From: an uncultured Bacteroidales bacterium
GTDB lineage: Bacteria; Bacteroidota; Bacteroidia; Bacteroidales; Paludibacteraceae
DNA: 64,000 nucleotides
NCBI GenBank assembly: GCA_902771935.1
Contig: CACXYM010000007.1
Location: 62,001 to 126,000, forward strand
Direction: 5' to 3'
Part shown: piece after piece, positions 52,493 to 61,474 of the stretch
Numbering within the stretch: position 1 is the stretch's first letter
Layout: the number at the start of each line of letters is the position of its first letter
Notes under the pieces: generated by a model
Database searches by the model: none
What the model was told of the DNA's origin: nothing
What the model saw: the letters and a program-made list of their open reading frames with translations, nothing else
Made by a program: the position numbers and the translations under genes

Positions 52493-54402
52493 ACGTCAGA
52501 AGGCATTCTAAGGTCTCCACGAGGTGAAAGTCCAACGGGCACAACTTTTGGTCCATCAGGCATGCAGGAGCGTTTGAATTGTTGAGTAAAGAATCTGTGC
52601 ATGAAGACATTGAGCCACTTAACGATTTCATCTTCAGTAAATTGGTCTTCAAAAGCGAGTGTAGCCATATATGCGATTTTCTCACGTGTAAAACCGTATC
52701 TGAGGAAGTAATACATGAAGAAATCATGCAGCTCGTATGGGCCAATCTTATCTTCTGTCTTCTGAGTAATCTGGCCGTTATCATCTGTAGGCAGTAGTTC
52801 CGGTGAAACCGGCGTGTCCACAATGTCAAGCAAGATGCGTCGTGTTCCTTCGTCGAACAGGTTTTCTGCCGCATAACGGACCATGAAACGCACAAGCGTC
52901 TTCGGAATGCCGGCATTGATGCCATACATAGACATCTGGTCGCCGCTATAAGTGCACCAACCAAGAGCCAATTCACTCATGTCACCTGTACCGAGAACAA
53001 GGCCGTTGTATTTGTTTGCCATATCCATAAGAACTAGCGTGCGTATGCGCGCTTGCGCGTTTTCATACGTAGTATCGTGCGTATCGAGGTCGTGGCCGAT
53101 GTCGTGCAAGTGTTGCGTCGCCGTCTCACGGATTGGTATTTCGTGGATGGTAATGCCCAAGTGTTCCATAAGGTCCAACGCATTCTGATAAGTGCGATCG
53201 GACGTGCCGAAGCCAGGCATCGTAACACCCAGAATCTGCGAACGGTCGTAACCAAGTTGGTCGGCTGTCTGAACAGCAACAAGAAGTGCTAAGGTTGAAT
53301 CCAGACCTCCACTCACGCCAAGCACAATGGTCTCTGCATGGGTATGTTCCCAACGACGTGCAAGGGCCGAAGTCTGGATTGATAGCACATCCTCAGCATA
53401 GGTATCAGCTTCATTCTTTGTCGGCAAGAAAGGCGTGGTAGAGAACTTACGGTGTGCTGCTTCAGCGTAATTGGGATCACCCTCAAACGGCACCACAGGA
53501 ATCTGACGATAATAGCCATGCTGATCCTTTGTGAAGTTCGTATTTCGCTCTCTATCAATGCGTAAGCGCTCAATATCTATCTCGGAGATAATCATACTAC
53601 TCTCCCTACAGAAACGTTCGCCCTGCTCCAACAAATCGCCGTTTTCGCAGATATAGGTAGAGCCGGAAAATACCACGTCAGTAGTGGATTCGCCTACTCC
53701 GGAACTTGTGTAGATATAGCCGCAATGGACGCGCGCAGACTGCTGCTCAATCATCTGACGGCGATAAGCATGCTTGCCCGTGACGCAGTTTGAACTTGAC
53801 AGGTTGAAGATGAGTTCGGCACCTTGGACAGCCAATTGCGTTGAAGGAGGCAACGGACTCCAAAGGTCTTCGCAGATCTCTATACCAAAGGTATAGTTCC
53901 GCGTGACAAATAGTAAATCTACACCAAAAGGCACTTGTCCGCACCATAGTTCGATAGTAGGGATACGCGGTTTTCCGTCATGCATACGGATAGAGCGACC
54001 ACTAGTGAACCAACGTTTCTCATAAAATTCGCCTGTGTTCGGCAGATTGATTTTAGGCACCACCCCAATAACTTCTCCATCCGTCATGACGAAAGAGCAA
54101 TTGAAGAGATTGTTATCCACTTTCAGAGGCGCACCGACTAGGACGATAATGTGTTTCCCGCGTGTAAAGTCACAAATCTGCTCCAAAGCCGCCAAAGCAT
54201 CCTGCTGGAGTTGGCGCGTAAAGAAGAGGTCTGCACAAGTGTAGCCGGTAACAGTCAATTCGGGGAAACAGATAACCTCAACACCCTCTTCCACGGCTTC
54301 AACTATCTGTTCCTTCACTTGCTTGACATTGAATGCACAATCGGCGACACGTACTGTCGGAACGGCTGCTGCAACTCTGACAAATCCAAAATTAGTCTTC
54401 AT
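52480..54402 (-). CDS. nadE: Glutamine-dependent NAD+ synthetase
   Basis: 640 residues from ATG 54402 (MKTNFGFVRVAAAVP); a longer frame to 54471 runs through the promoter. The N-terminal nitrilase domain has Glu48 in CFPELTVTGYTC, Lys in VVPKINLPN and Cys in GIEICEDLW. The C-terminal synthetase domain has the P-loop GVSGGLDSTLAL and LGTGDMSELALGW. The first domain frees ammonia from glutamine, the second amidates deamido-NAD. The overlap with murB suggests one transcript. Confidence 0.95.
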   Translation of the reverse strand: MKTNFGFVRVAAAVPTVRVADCAFNVKQVKEQIVEAVEEGVEVICFPELTVTGYTCADLFFTRQLQQDALAALEQICDFTRGKHIIVLVGAPLKVDNNLFNCSFVMTDGEVIGVVPKINLPNTGEFYEKRWFTSGRSIRMHDGKPRIPTIELWCGQVPFGVDLLFVTRNYTFGIEICEDLWSPLPPSTQLAVQGAELIFNLSSSNCVTGKHAYRRQMIEQQSARVHCGYIYTSSGVGESTTDVVFSGSTYICENGDLLEQGERFCRESSMIISEIDIERLRIDRERNTNFTKDQHGYYRQIPVVPFEGDPNYAEAAHRKFSTTPFLPTKNEADTYAEDVLSIQTSALARRWEHTHAETIVLGVSGGLDSTLALLVAVQTADQLGYDRSQILGVTMPGFGTSDRTYQNALDLMEHLGITIHEIPIRETATQHLHDIGHDLDTHDTTYENAQARIRTLVLMDMANKYNGLVLGTGDMSELALGWCTYSGDQMSMYGINAGIPKTLVRFMVRYAAENLFDEGTRRILLDIVDTPVSPELLPTDDNGQITQKTEDKIGPYELHDFFMYYFLRYGFTREKIAYMATLAFEDQFTEDEIVKWLNVFMHRFFTQQFKRSCMPDGPKVVPVGLSPRGDLRMPSDVCEI

Positions 54403-54440
54403 ATTATGAGATTTTATGCACGTTACTACAAAAAAGCGTA

Positions 54441-54472
54441 CAAAATTACACAAAAAATCGCATACTTGCAAA
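54441..54472 (-). promoter_or_regulatory. Bacteroidetes-type promoter for nadE-murB-murA
   Basis: Minus strand TTTG (54469-54472), 20-bp spacer, TAATTTTG (54441-54448), 38 bp before ATG 54402. Confidence 0.8.
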
Positions 54473-54497
54473 TTTTTTGCATTTTTTTGTCGAAAAA

Positions 54498-54529
54498 TTT
54501 GTACATATGAATAAAAAGCAGTACTTTTG
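54498..54529 (+). promoter_or_regulatory. Bacteroidetes-type promoter for tRNA-Glu
   Basis: TTTG 54498-54501, 20-bp spacer, TACTTTTG 54522-54529, 16 bp before the tRNA. Confidence 0.78.
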
Positions 54530-54545
54530 CAGCCGCTTTTGAAAA

Positions 54546-54618
54546 GGTGCTATCGTCTAGTGGCCTAGGACAACGGCCTCTCACGCCGTAAACCCCGGTT
54601 CGAGTCCGGGTAGCACTA
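54546..54618 (+). tRNA. tRNA-Glu (anticodon CTC)
   Basis: 73 nt. Acceptor GGTGCTA pairs with TAGCACT (G-U at the first pair), discriminator A. Anticodon stem ACGGC/GCCGT encloses loop CTCTCAC, giving anticodon CTC (codon GAG). T-arm CCCGG-TTCGAGT-CCGGG is clear. CCA is not encoded. A strong terminator follows directly. Confidence 0.95.
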
Positions 54619-54621
54619 CGA

Positions 54622-54655
54622 GGTGACTTATTCAGATTGAATAGGTCACTTTTTT
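54622..54655 (+). terminator. Rho-independent terminator after tRNA-Glu
   Basis: GTGACTTATTCA (54623-54634), loop GAT, TGAATAGGTCAC (54638-54649): a 12-bp stem with one G-U pair, followed by six T. Confidence 0.85.
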
Positions 54656-54688
54656 AAACCACATCAGGCAACTGTACCACTAAATGTA

Positions 54689-55297
54689 ATGTATTACAAA
54701 GCCGGCGACATAACATTAGACAGCACATCCCATCGCGTGACACGTGACGGGAAAGCGATAAGCCTGACACCGCTGGAATTCGCTTTATTAGAGTTCCTTA
54801 TGCGGCATCCTAATCGTTTGTGCGCGCGTGCGGAAATTATAGATAAGGTATGGGGCGCACAGTTTCACTACGACACTGGCACGATGGATGTACACCTCAA
54901 TGCATTACGCCGCAAGTTAGGATGTACGCGCAATCGGCCTATTGAGACTATCCGTGGCGCTGGATTGATTTTGCACACAGAAGAGTCTTGCCCGTATACA
55001 CTACCCATTCAAACATTTATTACAGAGTGGCTACAAAGCCATTTAGGCGACTTCGAAAGCAAAGGTCTTGTGCCACGTATGCACCTTGACCCGTTCGTGA
55101 GCGAGATAACAATGTCGCCTGACGAACTACGAACAATGTTAGATGGTATTCTCGCCGCATTGCTTCCTTCTGCTAAGCCGGGCACAATTAAAATCTCATC
55201 GCATTTAAGCCTGAATTCTTTCTCCCTCACACTAGCTATTAACGGCACTATCAACGAACTCCGCATTCCAATATGCGGGGATTTAAAAATCTCTTAG
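54689..55297 (+). CDS. Winged-helix DNA-binding protein (OmpR/PhoB type) with kinase-ATPase-like remnant
   Basis: 202 residues. Positions 1 to about 95 are an OmpR/PhoB-type winged helix (ITLDSTSHRVTRDGKAISLTPLEFALLEFLM, RAEIIDKVWG, VDVHLNALRRKLG-like TMDVHLNALRRKLG, IETIRGAGLIL), without a receiver domain before it. The rest has SPDELRTMLDGILAALLPSAKPGTIKISS, which resembles the N-box region of histidine-kinase ATPase domains, but the usual Asn pair is missing and no G boxes follow. I infer an orphan DNA-binding protein carrying a degenerate GHKL half. No kinase or regulator gene is adjacent; it lies just after the tRNA-Glu terminator, with no clear promoter. Confidence 0.75.
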   Translation: MYYKAGDITLDSTSHRVTRDGKAISLTPLEFALLEFLMRHPNRLCARAEIIDKVWGAQFHYDTGTMDVHLNALRRKLGCTRNRPIETIRGAGLILHTEESCPYTLPIQTFITEWLQSHLGDFESKGLVPRMHLDPFVSEITMSPDELRTMLDGILAALLPSAKPGTIKISSHLSLNSFSLTLAINGTINELRIPICGDLKIS

Positions 55298-55353
55298 TAT
55301 TCTGAAATGACCGATGTGAACGACCGAGACTATATCTCTTCTCGCGTCTTTTG

Positions 55354-55427
55354 TGGAGTATAGCGGACTCGAACCGCTCACCTCAACACTGCCAGTGTTG
55401 CGCTCTAGCCAGATGAGCTAATACCCC
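55354..55427 (-). tRNA. tRNA-Ala (anticodon GGC)
   Basis: 74 nt. Acceptor GGGGTAT/ATACTCC with discriminator A; anticodon stem CAACA/TGTTG enclosing CTGGCAG, so anticodon GGC (codons GCC/GCU). D-arm GCTC...GAGC and T-arm with TTCGAGT present. CCA not encoded. Confidence 0.95.
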
Positions 55428-55439
55428 GAGCGTCCTTTG

Positions 55440-55512
55440 TGGAGTATAGGGGACTCGAACCCCTTACCTTAACATTGCGAACGTTACGCTCTACCAGATG
55501 AGCTAATACCCC
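55440..55512 (-). tRNA. tRNA-Ala (anticodon CGC)
   Basis: 73 nt, 12 bp upstream (minus strand) of the GGC copy and with nearly the same body. Anticodon stem TAACG/TGTTA (one G-U) encloses TTCGCAA, giving anticodon CGC (codon GCG). It is served by the promoter at 55586-55617. Confidence 0.93.
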
Positions 55513-55585
55513 GGAACTTCCTTCCACTTTCGCAAGGAACTGCCTCCGCCTAGGCTGGTTAAACCACACCAACGGATTTTCCGCT

Positions 55586-55617
55586 GCAAAAGTACTGCAA
55601 TTATTTGGAATACGCAA
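55586..55617 (-). promoter_or_regulatory. Bacteroidetes-type promoter for the tRNA-Ala pair
   Basis: Minus strand TTTG (55614-55617), 20-bp spacer, TACTTTTG (55586-55593), 73 bp before the first tRNA-Ala. Confidence 0.78.
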
Positions 55618-55656
55618 ACTTTTTGCAAAGAAAAAGCATGCGTACACCAAAAATTG

Positions 55657-56784
55657 TTAGTCCAAACACTTGTCTAATGCCTCAATGATGGCGTTTTTGT
55701 CCATTTTTTGTCCGATGAATACGAGTTTTTGCATTCTATCGCCATATTGTTCGTCCCAATCCCGACGCAGAATAGGATCATGTTGCAGAGCAGCATTGAG
55801 TTCATCTTTCGGCATCGTTGCATAAAACTCGCCGCACTGTTTCACGCCAATCTGCTTGCCGGCTTGCTCGAGTAAATAGCACATATCATACTCATCTGAG
55901 AAATAGCACATACCTTTGCAACGGATAACCGACTTTGGCCAATGGCGCGCTACAAACTCGTCAAACAGCCCGAGATTAAAAGGCCTACGACGGTAATAGA
56001 CAAATGTCTCTATACCATACTCATACGCTTCACCTTCTTCCTCATCCTCTACATCACCTTCCACACCCTCAATCCATGCTGCACTACCTGCCACCGCATC
56101 AAAACTGAACAAGTGCGTATTCAGCAACTTGTCAAACGGCACATCGCAATAGTCACAGTTAATAATCTCTGCATGAGGTTGAATAGCACGGATGATCGCA
56201 CGAATATGCTCGATTTCATCGGGAGAAACCTCACTCGCCTTATTTAGCAAAATCAAGTTGCAAAACTCAATCTGCTGGATAACTAACGATGCCAAATCCT
56301 CCTCATTGGTGAACTCTTTCTTCGCCTTTTCCTCTAAATCGCCGAATTCATCGCGCAAACGTAGCGCATCCACTACCGTCACGATATTATCCAAAACTGG
56401 CATCGGATCCTCCGTAAATGGCACCATTTTCGAATACGAACAAATCGTCTGAGCAATCGGAGCCGGTTCACAGATGCCACTGGCCTCAATAACGATATAG
56501 TCGAACTTCCGCGCAACGCACAAATCATGTAATTGCTCCACTAAATCCATCTTCAGAGTGCAACAGATACAGCCGTTCGTCAATGACAGCAAATTAGAAT
56601 CATTCTGGTTCACTACTCCGCCCTTTTGAATCAAGTCGGCATCGATATTCACTTCGCCTATGTCATTGACTATCACCGCGAAACGAATACCTTCTGTGTT
56701 CGCTAAAATGCGATTGAGAAGTGTCGTCTTACCACTGCCCAGATAACCCGTGAGCAGCAAAACCGGGATATTATTTACCTGCAT
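55657..56784 (-). CDS. CobW/G3E-family GTPase (COG0523 metallochaperone type)
   Basis: 375 residues from ATG 56784; ATGs at 56793 and 56814 are also possible but overlap the upstream gene more. P-loop LLLTGYLGSGKTTLLNRIL, the metal-binding NGCICCTLK (CxCC), EASGICEPAPI and NKASEV GTPase motifs, then an acidic Asp/Glu-rich segment (about 255-265, GDVEDEEEGE) before the CobW C-terminal domain (FVYYRRRPFN..LFDEF). Family members deliver zinc, cobalt or nickel to client proteins using GTP. No metal regulator site is visible. It overlaps the DUF2723 gene by 14 bp. Confidence 0.88.
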   Translation of the reverse strand: MQVNNIPVLLLTGYLGSGKTTLLNRILANTEGIRFAVIVNDIGEVNIDADLIQKGGVVNQNDSNLLSLTNGCICCTLKMDLVEQLHDLCVARKFDYIVIEASGICEPAPIAQTICSYSKMVPFTEDPMPVLDNIVTVVDALRLRDEFGDLEEKAKKEFTNEEDLASLVIQQIEFCNLILLNKASEVSPDEIEHIRAIIRAIQPHAEIINCDYCDVPFDKLLNTHLFSFDAVAGSAAWIEGVEGDVEDEEEGEAYEYGIETFVYYRRRPFNLGLFDEFVARHWPKSVIRCKGMCYFSDEYDMCYLLEQAGKQIGVKQCGEFYATMPKDELNAALQHDPILRRDWDEQYGDRMQKLVFIGQKMDKNAIIEALDKCLD

Positions 56785-59700
56785 ATTGGACATACAATGG
56801 ATAATACTTGTCAAATAATTCCGTTTGTTTATAGCGCTCTACATTTTGCAGCACGTAACCCAAAACTGCACGGTGATGGCCAAGCGTCGACTGCATCGCA
56901 TTACGCGTCTGCTTGTCGGCTTGTGCGCCCCAAGCAAGATAGTCCACATCGTTCTCTGCCACAGCTTCCATGATACGATTGGCCTTCTCTATATCTTCCT
57001 GAGTACCAAGCATATAATAGAACGATGCCATCGTAGCCGAAGTATAGTCGTAAGGAATATTGCATTGTGGCAGCATCTCTTCCGCATAATCCAGCACTTC
57101 GCGACATTGATCGCGTTTGCCTTCGCGCAGTAATGCTTCAGCCAACTCCATAAACATCATACGGTGCGTACGGCACATGCGCATAAGATTCTCATCAATG
57201 TAGATACCAGGTTTGTTGAGGTTGCCGTATTTGAACTTATGCATCATATTCTCGTACATCTTCTCGGTATTAACGCGCGGTTGTCCGTCACGGCTGCGAG
57301 TCGGAGTCACACGATATGCCAAACCCGTAAGCTCAAAATACGGTTCTAGACCCAGATAATAGTCATTACCTACCGTCACAGCAAAGTATATCGGACGCTC
57401 CCAATTATTATGAGCATTCTGCGACAGCATCTCAAGAACCATCATCTCCGAACGGGTATAACGACGCGCCTGCTTAACAGGGATCTGCTCACCGTTCAAA
57501 CCTTCGATATATAACTGATTAGAAGGAATATAGTTGTCGCCATCTTTCTTCGTGCGAGGGTCTTCTGAACGCAGAAAATCAAATGCTTTCTTCACATCCA
57601 AAGGCTGATTCAAACGATTATCTACCCACACCACTTCATTCTTGCCGGGCATGTAATCTTTATACTCCCACGAAATAGGCAGTGCAGACGATTCGTAATA
57701 AGGACGTTTCATCTGCCCAATATACCAATCTGTCTGCAAATAAGACAGGTTGCACACGCGCAAATCCGTTCCTACTTCTTCAACTTCCTGATTATACCAA
57801 AGTGGGAAGGTATCGTTATCACCATTAGAGAAAATTATACCATCCTTCTCGCAAGATTTCAGGTAGTTAGCGCCAAAGTCACGACATGAATAACGCTGCG
57901 AACGATCATGGTCATCCCAGTTCTGCGAAGCCATTTGTGCAGGCACTAAAAGAGCCACAACACTTACTGCACATGCGATAGCCACTTTCGCCTTCTCGCT
58001 CTTCATCGCCTTATTAATCCAGCTTGCCAACGCAATCACGCCCAAGCCGATCCAGATGCAGAACGCATAGAAACTTCCCGCATACGCATAGTCACGTTCG
58101 CGCGGTTGATAAGGTGTCTGGTTCAAGTAAACAACAATAGCAAGACCGGTAAGGAAGAACAGCAGGAATGTCACAGTAAAGCTTCGCCAGCCCGAATGAA
58201 CTGTCTTTTCACCCTCTTTGCGACGAACTGAAACTTGCCATATAACTCCCAGTATACCAAGCAGTAAGGGCAACATATAGTACACATTATGACCCTTATT
58301 TTCCTTCAGTTCGCGAGGAAGAGCATCTTGGTCGCCAAGCATCGCGTTGTCAATAAACGGAATACCTGTAATCCAGTTTCCTTTGGTGATATCGCCATAA
58401 CTCTGCAAGTCGTTTTGACGGCCTGAGAAGTTCCACATGAAATAGCGCCAATACATGAAATTAACCTGATAACGGAAGAAGAAACGAAGGTTCTCAGCAA
58501 ACGTCGGGCAGTAATCCGTCTTTTGTTGGCCGCAATACTCATAGCGCACGCGACGACCTTTGATATTGGCCCATTGTTTATAACCCTGAATATGGTTCGG
58601 TTGGCCTGAATACATACGAGGGAACAACATCTTGAACTCGCTCATATACTCATACGACGTCTTATATCCCGTCATAGCATAACGGTCTTTGCCGCCTTCC
58701 TCTTTCGGTGCTGGAGCATACTGCGCATGACCTTGTTTTTCCACAGGAATACACATATTGCCCTGCACTTTCAGTTTCACAGGCGCATTATATGTCTGGC
58801 CATACAGCAACGGACAATCGCCATATTGCTCACGGTTCAGATAATACTTCAAACTGAACACATTATCCGGAGAGTTTTGGTCCATCGGAGTGTCAGCATT
58901 GGAGCGAATCACAAGCACCGCATAACTTGAGTAGCCCACAATAATCATCGTAACCATCAAAAGACCGGTATTCAGCCAGCGCCACAAGTTTTTACCCTTA
59001 CCTTCTACATATTCAGCTTTCGCACGTTGAAGCGTATAAATCAACCCCCAAATAAGCAAACCGCCAAGCAATACCAGACAAACCGCCAATCCCGTATTAA
59101 ACGGACATCCGAATACATTCACAAACAGCAATTCAAACCAGCCGATAAGCGTCGGTATTCCCGGAATTATGCCGTATAGAACTACCGCCAAAATCACTAC
59201 ACTTATAAGGAACGCGTATATCGCACCTTTCCACGAGAACTGGTAGCGACGGAAGTAATAAACCATCACAATCGCCGGAATTGTCAGCAAGTTCAGCAAG
59301 TGAACACCAATACTCAAACCCATCAAATAAGCTATCAGTATCAGCCAACGGTCACTTCCTTCTTCGTCTGCCTGCTCGTCCCATTTCAGTATTAGCCAAA
59401 ACACAACTGCAGTAAACAAAGACGAGGATGCATAAACCTCACCCTCAACCGCCGAAAACCAGAATGTGTCCGAAAATGTATAGGCCAAAGCACCTACTGC
59501 ACCAGCTCCTAAAATGGCAATATCTTGCCACAGTGAACTCGTATTTTCTCCCGATTTCACCGGTACTTTTGAACGCAACTTACGAGCCAAAGCGGTTATC
59601 GTCCAGAACAAGAACAAAATAGTAAACGCACTTGCCAATGCAGACAAAGCATTCACACACATCGCCACATGACTCGAATCACTCGCAAACAGCGAGAAAA

Positions 59701-59887
59701 AATGACCCATCAACATGAAAAACGGCGCTCCGGGCGGATGACCTACATCTAACTTGTGTGCACTCGCAATAAACTCACCGCAATCCCAAAAACTCGCGGT
59801 CGGCTCAATCGTCAACAGATATGTGGCAGCGGCTATCGCAAAAACAAGCCAACCACAAATCATGTCCCATAACTTAAAATTCTTCAT
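56771..59887 (-). CDS. DUF2723 membrane protein (protein O-mannosyltransferase-like)
   Basis: 1038 residues. The N-terminal half has about ten membrane helices with TIEPTASFWDCGEFIASAHKLDVGHPPGAPFFMLMG, the DUF2723 hallmark, similar to PMT-type glycosyltransferases with acidic catalytic residues in the first loop. A large soluble region follows, then C-terminal helices with TPR-like character (LAEALLREGKRDQCREVLDYAEEM). Probably a lipid-linked sugar-dependent glycosyltransferase acting at the periplasmic face (inference), perhaps for the general O-glycosylation known in Bacteroidetes. It has its own promoter. Confidence 0.88.
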   Translation of the reverse strand: MKNFKLWDMICGWLVFAIAAATYLLTIEPTASFWDCGEFIASAHKLDVGHPPGAPFFMLMGHFFSLFASDSSHVAMCVNALSALASAFTILFLFWTITALARKLRSKVPVKSGENTSSLWQDIAILGAGAVGALAYTFSDTFWFSAVEGEVYASSSLFTAVVFWLILKWDEQADEEGSDRWLILIAYLMGLSIGVHLLNLLTIPAIVMVYYFRRYQFSWKGAIYAFLISVVILAVVLYGIIPGIPTLIGWFELLFVNVFGCPFNTGLAVCLVLLGGLLIWGLIYTLQRAKAEYVEGKGKNLWRWLNTGLLMVTMIIVGYSSYAVLVIRSNADTPMDQNSPDNVFSLKYYLNREQYGDCPLLYGQTYNAPVKLKVQGNMCIPVEKQGHAQYAPAPKEEGGKDRYAMTGYKTSYEYMSEFKMLFPRMYSGQPNHIQGYKQWANIKGRRVRYEYCGQQKTDYCPTFAENLRFFFRYQVNFMYWRYFMWNFSGRQNDLQSYGDITKGNWITGIPFIDNAMLGDQDALPRELKENKGHNVYYMLPLLLGILGVIWQVSVRRKEGEKTVHSGWRSFTVTFLLFFLTGLAIVVYLNQTPYQPRERDYAYAGSFYAFCIWIGLGVIALASWINKAMKSEKAKVAIACAVSVVALLVPAQMASQNWDDHDRSQRYSCRDFGANYLKSCEKDGIIFSNGDNDTFPLWYNQEVEEVGTDLRVCNLSYLQTDWYIGQMKRPYYESSALPISWEYKDYMPGKNEVVWVDNRLNQPLDVKKAFDFLRSEDPRTKKDGDNYIPSNQLYIEGLNGEQIPVKQARRYTRSEMMVLEMLSQNAHNNWERPIYFAVTVGNDYYLGLEPYFELTGLAYRVTPTRSRDGQPRVNTEKMYENMMHKFKYGNLNKPGIYIDENLMRMCRTHRMMFMELAEALLREGKRDQCREVLDYAEEMLPQCNIPYDYTSATMASFYYMLGTQEDIEKANRIMEAVAENDVDYLAWGAQADKQTRNAMQSTLGHHRAVLGYVLQNVERYKQTELFDKYYPLYVQYAGK

Positions 59888-59926
59888 TTATCTACGTTTT
59901 TTGCCTAATTTACAAAAATAGCGTGC

Positions 59927-59957
59927 AAAATTACAACATATATTTTATATATGCAAA
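59927..59957 (-). promoter_or_regulatory. Bacteroidetes-type promoter for the DUF2723 gene
   Basis: Minus strand TTTG (59954-59957), 19-bp spacer, TAATTTTG (59927-59934), 39 bp before ATG 59887. On the plus strand, TAATTTTG at 60039-60046 with CTTG at -33 (60015-60018) probably serves the polysaccharide cluster. Confidence 0.72.
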
Positions 59958-60080
59958 TTTCTCATATAAAAAATATGCATAAATGCGCATTTTTGTACAA
60001 AAATGATAACAAAACTTGCGCACGTGCGGGAAATTTTATAATTTTGCGCGCTTTTTTGAATATTATTTTAACAACATAAC

Positions 60081-61376
60081 ATGGAACTCAAAAACAGAAC
60101 TATTGCGGTGATCGGCCTTGGATATGTCGGCCTGCCGCTCGCCATTGAATATGGCAAAAAGTACAGAGTTATCGGCTTTGATATCTTCAAAGCACGCGTA
60201 GAAGAACTCGAAAGAGGCGAAGACCATACGCTCGAAGCAGATCTCGTCGGAATGAAACAAGCGCGTGAACTCTTCAAATCAACCGGTAAAATCGGACTTT
60301 CTTTCACCTCTAACCCGGAAGAACTCAAACAGGTCAATACCTACATCGTTACTGTCCCTACTCCAATCGACCGTTTTAACAATCCCGACCTCACTCCGCT
60401 AATCAAAGCAAGCGAGACCATCGGAAAAACGCTCAACAAAGGAGACATCGTCATCTATGAGTCTACCGTTTACCCAGGCTGCACAGAAGAAGACTGCGTA
60501 CCTGTACTCGAGAAAAACAGTGGACTCAAATTCAACAAAGACTTCTTCTGCGGATATAGCCCGGAACGTATCAATCCCGGCGATAAAGTCAATACACTCA
60601 CTAAAATCAAAAAAATCACTTCAGGTTCAACACCGGAGATAGCCGATATCGTAGACGCACTCTACAACAGTATCCTTGAAAACGGCACCCATCGTGCGCC
60701 CAATATGAAAGTGGCGGAAGCCGCTAAAGCCGTTGAAAACAGCCAACGGGACGTCAACATATCATTTATGAACGAACTCGCACTCATCTGCGACCGCGTC
60801 GGTATTGATACCAACGACGTCATCGAAGCCGCCGGAACCAAGTGGAACTTCCTCAAATATCGTCCAGGACTCGTTGGAGGACACTGTATCTCCGTTGATC
60901 CGTACTACCTCGCCCACAAAGCTAAATCGCTTGGATACGATCCGAAAGTCATCCTCTCCGGACGTGCAGTCAACAACTCTATCGCAAATTTCATTGCGCA
61001 TAAGGTACTCAAACTAATGATTGCTAAAGACCATAAGATTAAGGATGCCAACATCCTCATCTTAGGCGTCACATTCAAAGAAAACTGTCCCGATTGCCGC
61101 AACACCAAAGTCGTAGATATCGCTACCGAGCTTGAGGAATTCGGCTGTAAGGTGGACATCTACGATCCGTGGGCTTCTCCGGCTATCGTAAAACATGAGT
61201 ATGGTAAAGAACTCATCCCGGCCGTAAATCCCGACAAAAAATATGCCGCTGTCATCGCATGTGTGAGCCATAATCAATTCAAAACCTTTGACTTCAAGAA
61301 GTATAAAGAACAGAATGCGGTCATTTTCGATGTCAAAAACTTTGTCGATCGCAACCTCGTAGATAGCCGTCTCTAA
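60081..61376 (+). CDS. Nucleotide-sugar dehydrogenase, UDP-HexNAc 6-dehydrogenase type (TviB/WbpO-like)
   Basis: 431 residues. Rossmann motif AVIGLGYVGLPLAIEYGK, TVPTPID, ESTVYPGCTEEDCVPVLE, AEAAKAVENSQRDVNI, catalytic Cys in GLVGGHCISVDPYYLA, and a C-terminal LGVTFKENCPDCRNTKV domain. The VENSQRD and GHCI.VDPYYL forms favour enzymes that oxidise UDP-GlcNAc or UDP-GalNAc to the uronic acid over UDP-glucose dehydrogenase. It supplies acidic sugar for a capsule or O-antigen. First gene of the plus-strand polysaccharide cluster; a period-11 array separates it from the next gene. Confidence 0.9.
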   Translation: MELKNRTIAVIGLGYVGLPLAIEYGKKYRVIGFDIFKARVEELERGEDHTLEADLVGMKQARELFKSTGKIGLSFTSNPEELKQVNTYIVTVPTPIDRFNNPDLTPLIKASETIGKTLNKGDIVIYESTVYPGCTEEDCVPVLEKNSGLKFNKDFFCGYSPERINPGDKVNTLTKIKKITSGSTPEIADIVDALYNSILENGTHRAPNMKVAEAAKAVENSQRDVNISFMNELALICDRVGIDTNDVIEAAGTKWNFLKYRPGLVGGHCISVDPYYLAHKAKSLGYDPKVILSGRAVNNSIANFIAHKVLKLMIAKDHKIKDANILILGVTFKENCPDCRNTKVVDIATELEEFGCKVDIYDPWASPAIVKHEYGKELIPAVNPDKKYAAVIACVSHNQFKTFDFKKYKEQNAVIFDVKNFVDRNLVDSRL

Positions 61377-61400
61377 CCAGTCACGTACCCGCTAACAAAG

Positions 61401-61444
61401 GGTGATTATAAGGTGATTAAAGGGTGATTAAAAGGTGATTAACC
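61401..61444 (+). repeat. Period-11 tandem array between two sugar dehydrogenases
   Basis: GGTGATTATAA, GGTGATTAAAG, GGTGATTAAAA, GGTGATTAACC, in register over 44 bp; a diverged CGCTAACAAAG precedes it. It lies 31 bp before ATG 61475. Confidence 0.88.
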
Positions 61445-61474
61445 CGTAACATACTAGAAAACAACCAGTTACTT

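Noticed and set aside
54403-54471. Upstream extension of nadE
   Set aside because: It crosses a perfect promoter; ATG 54402 is followed by the conserved nitrilase domain.
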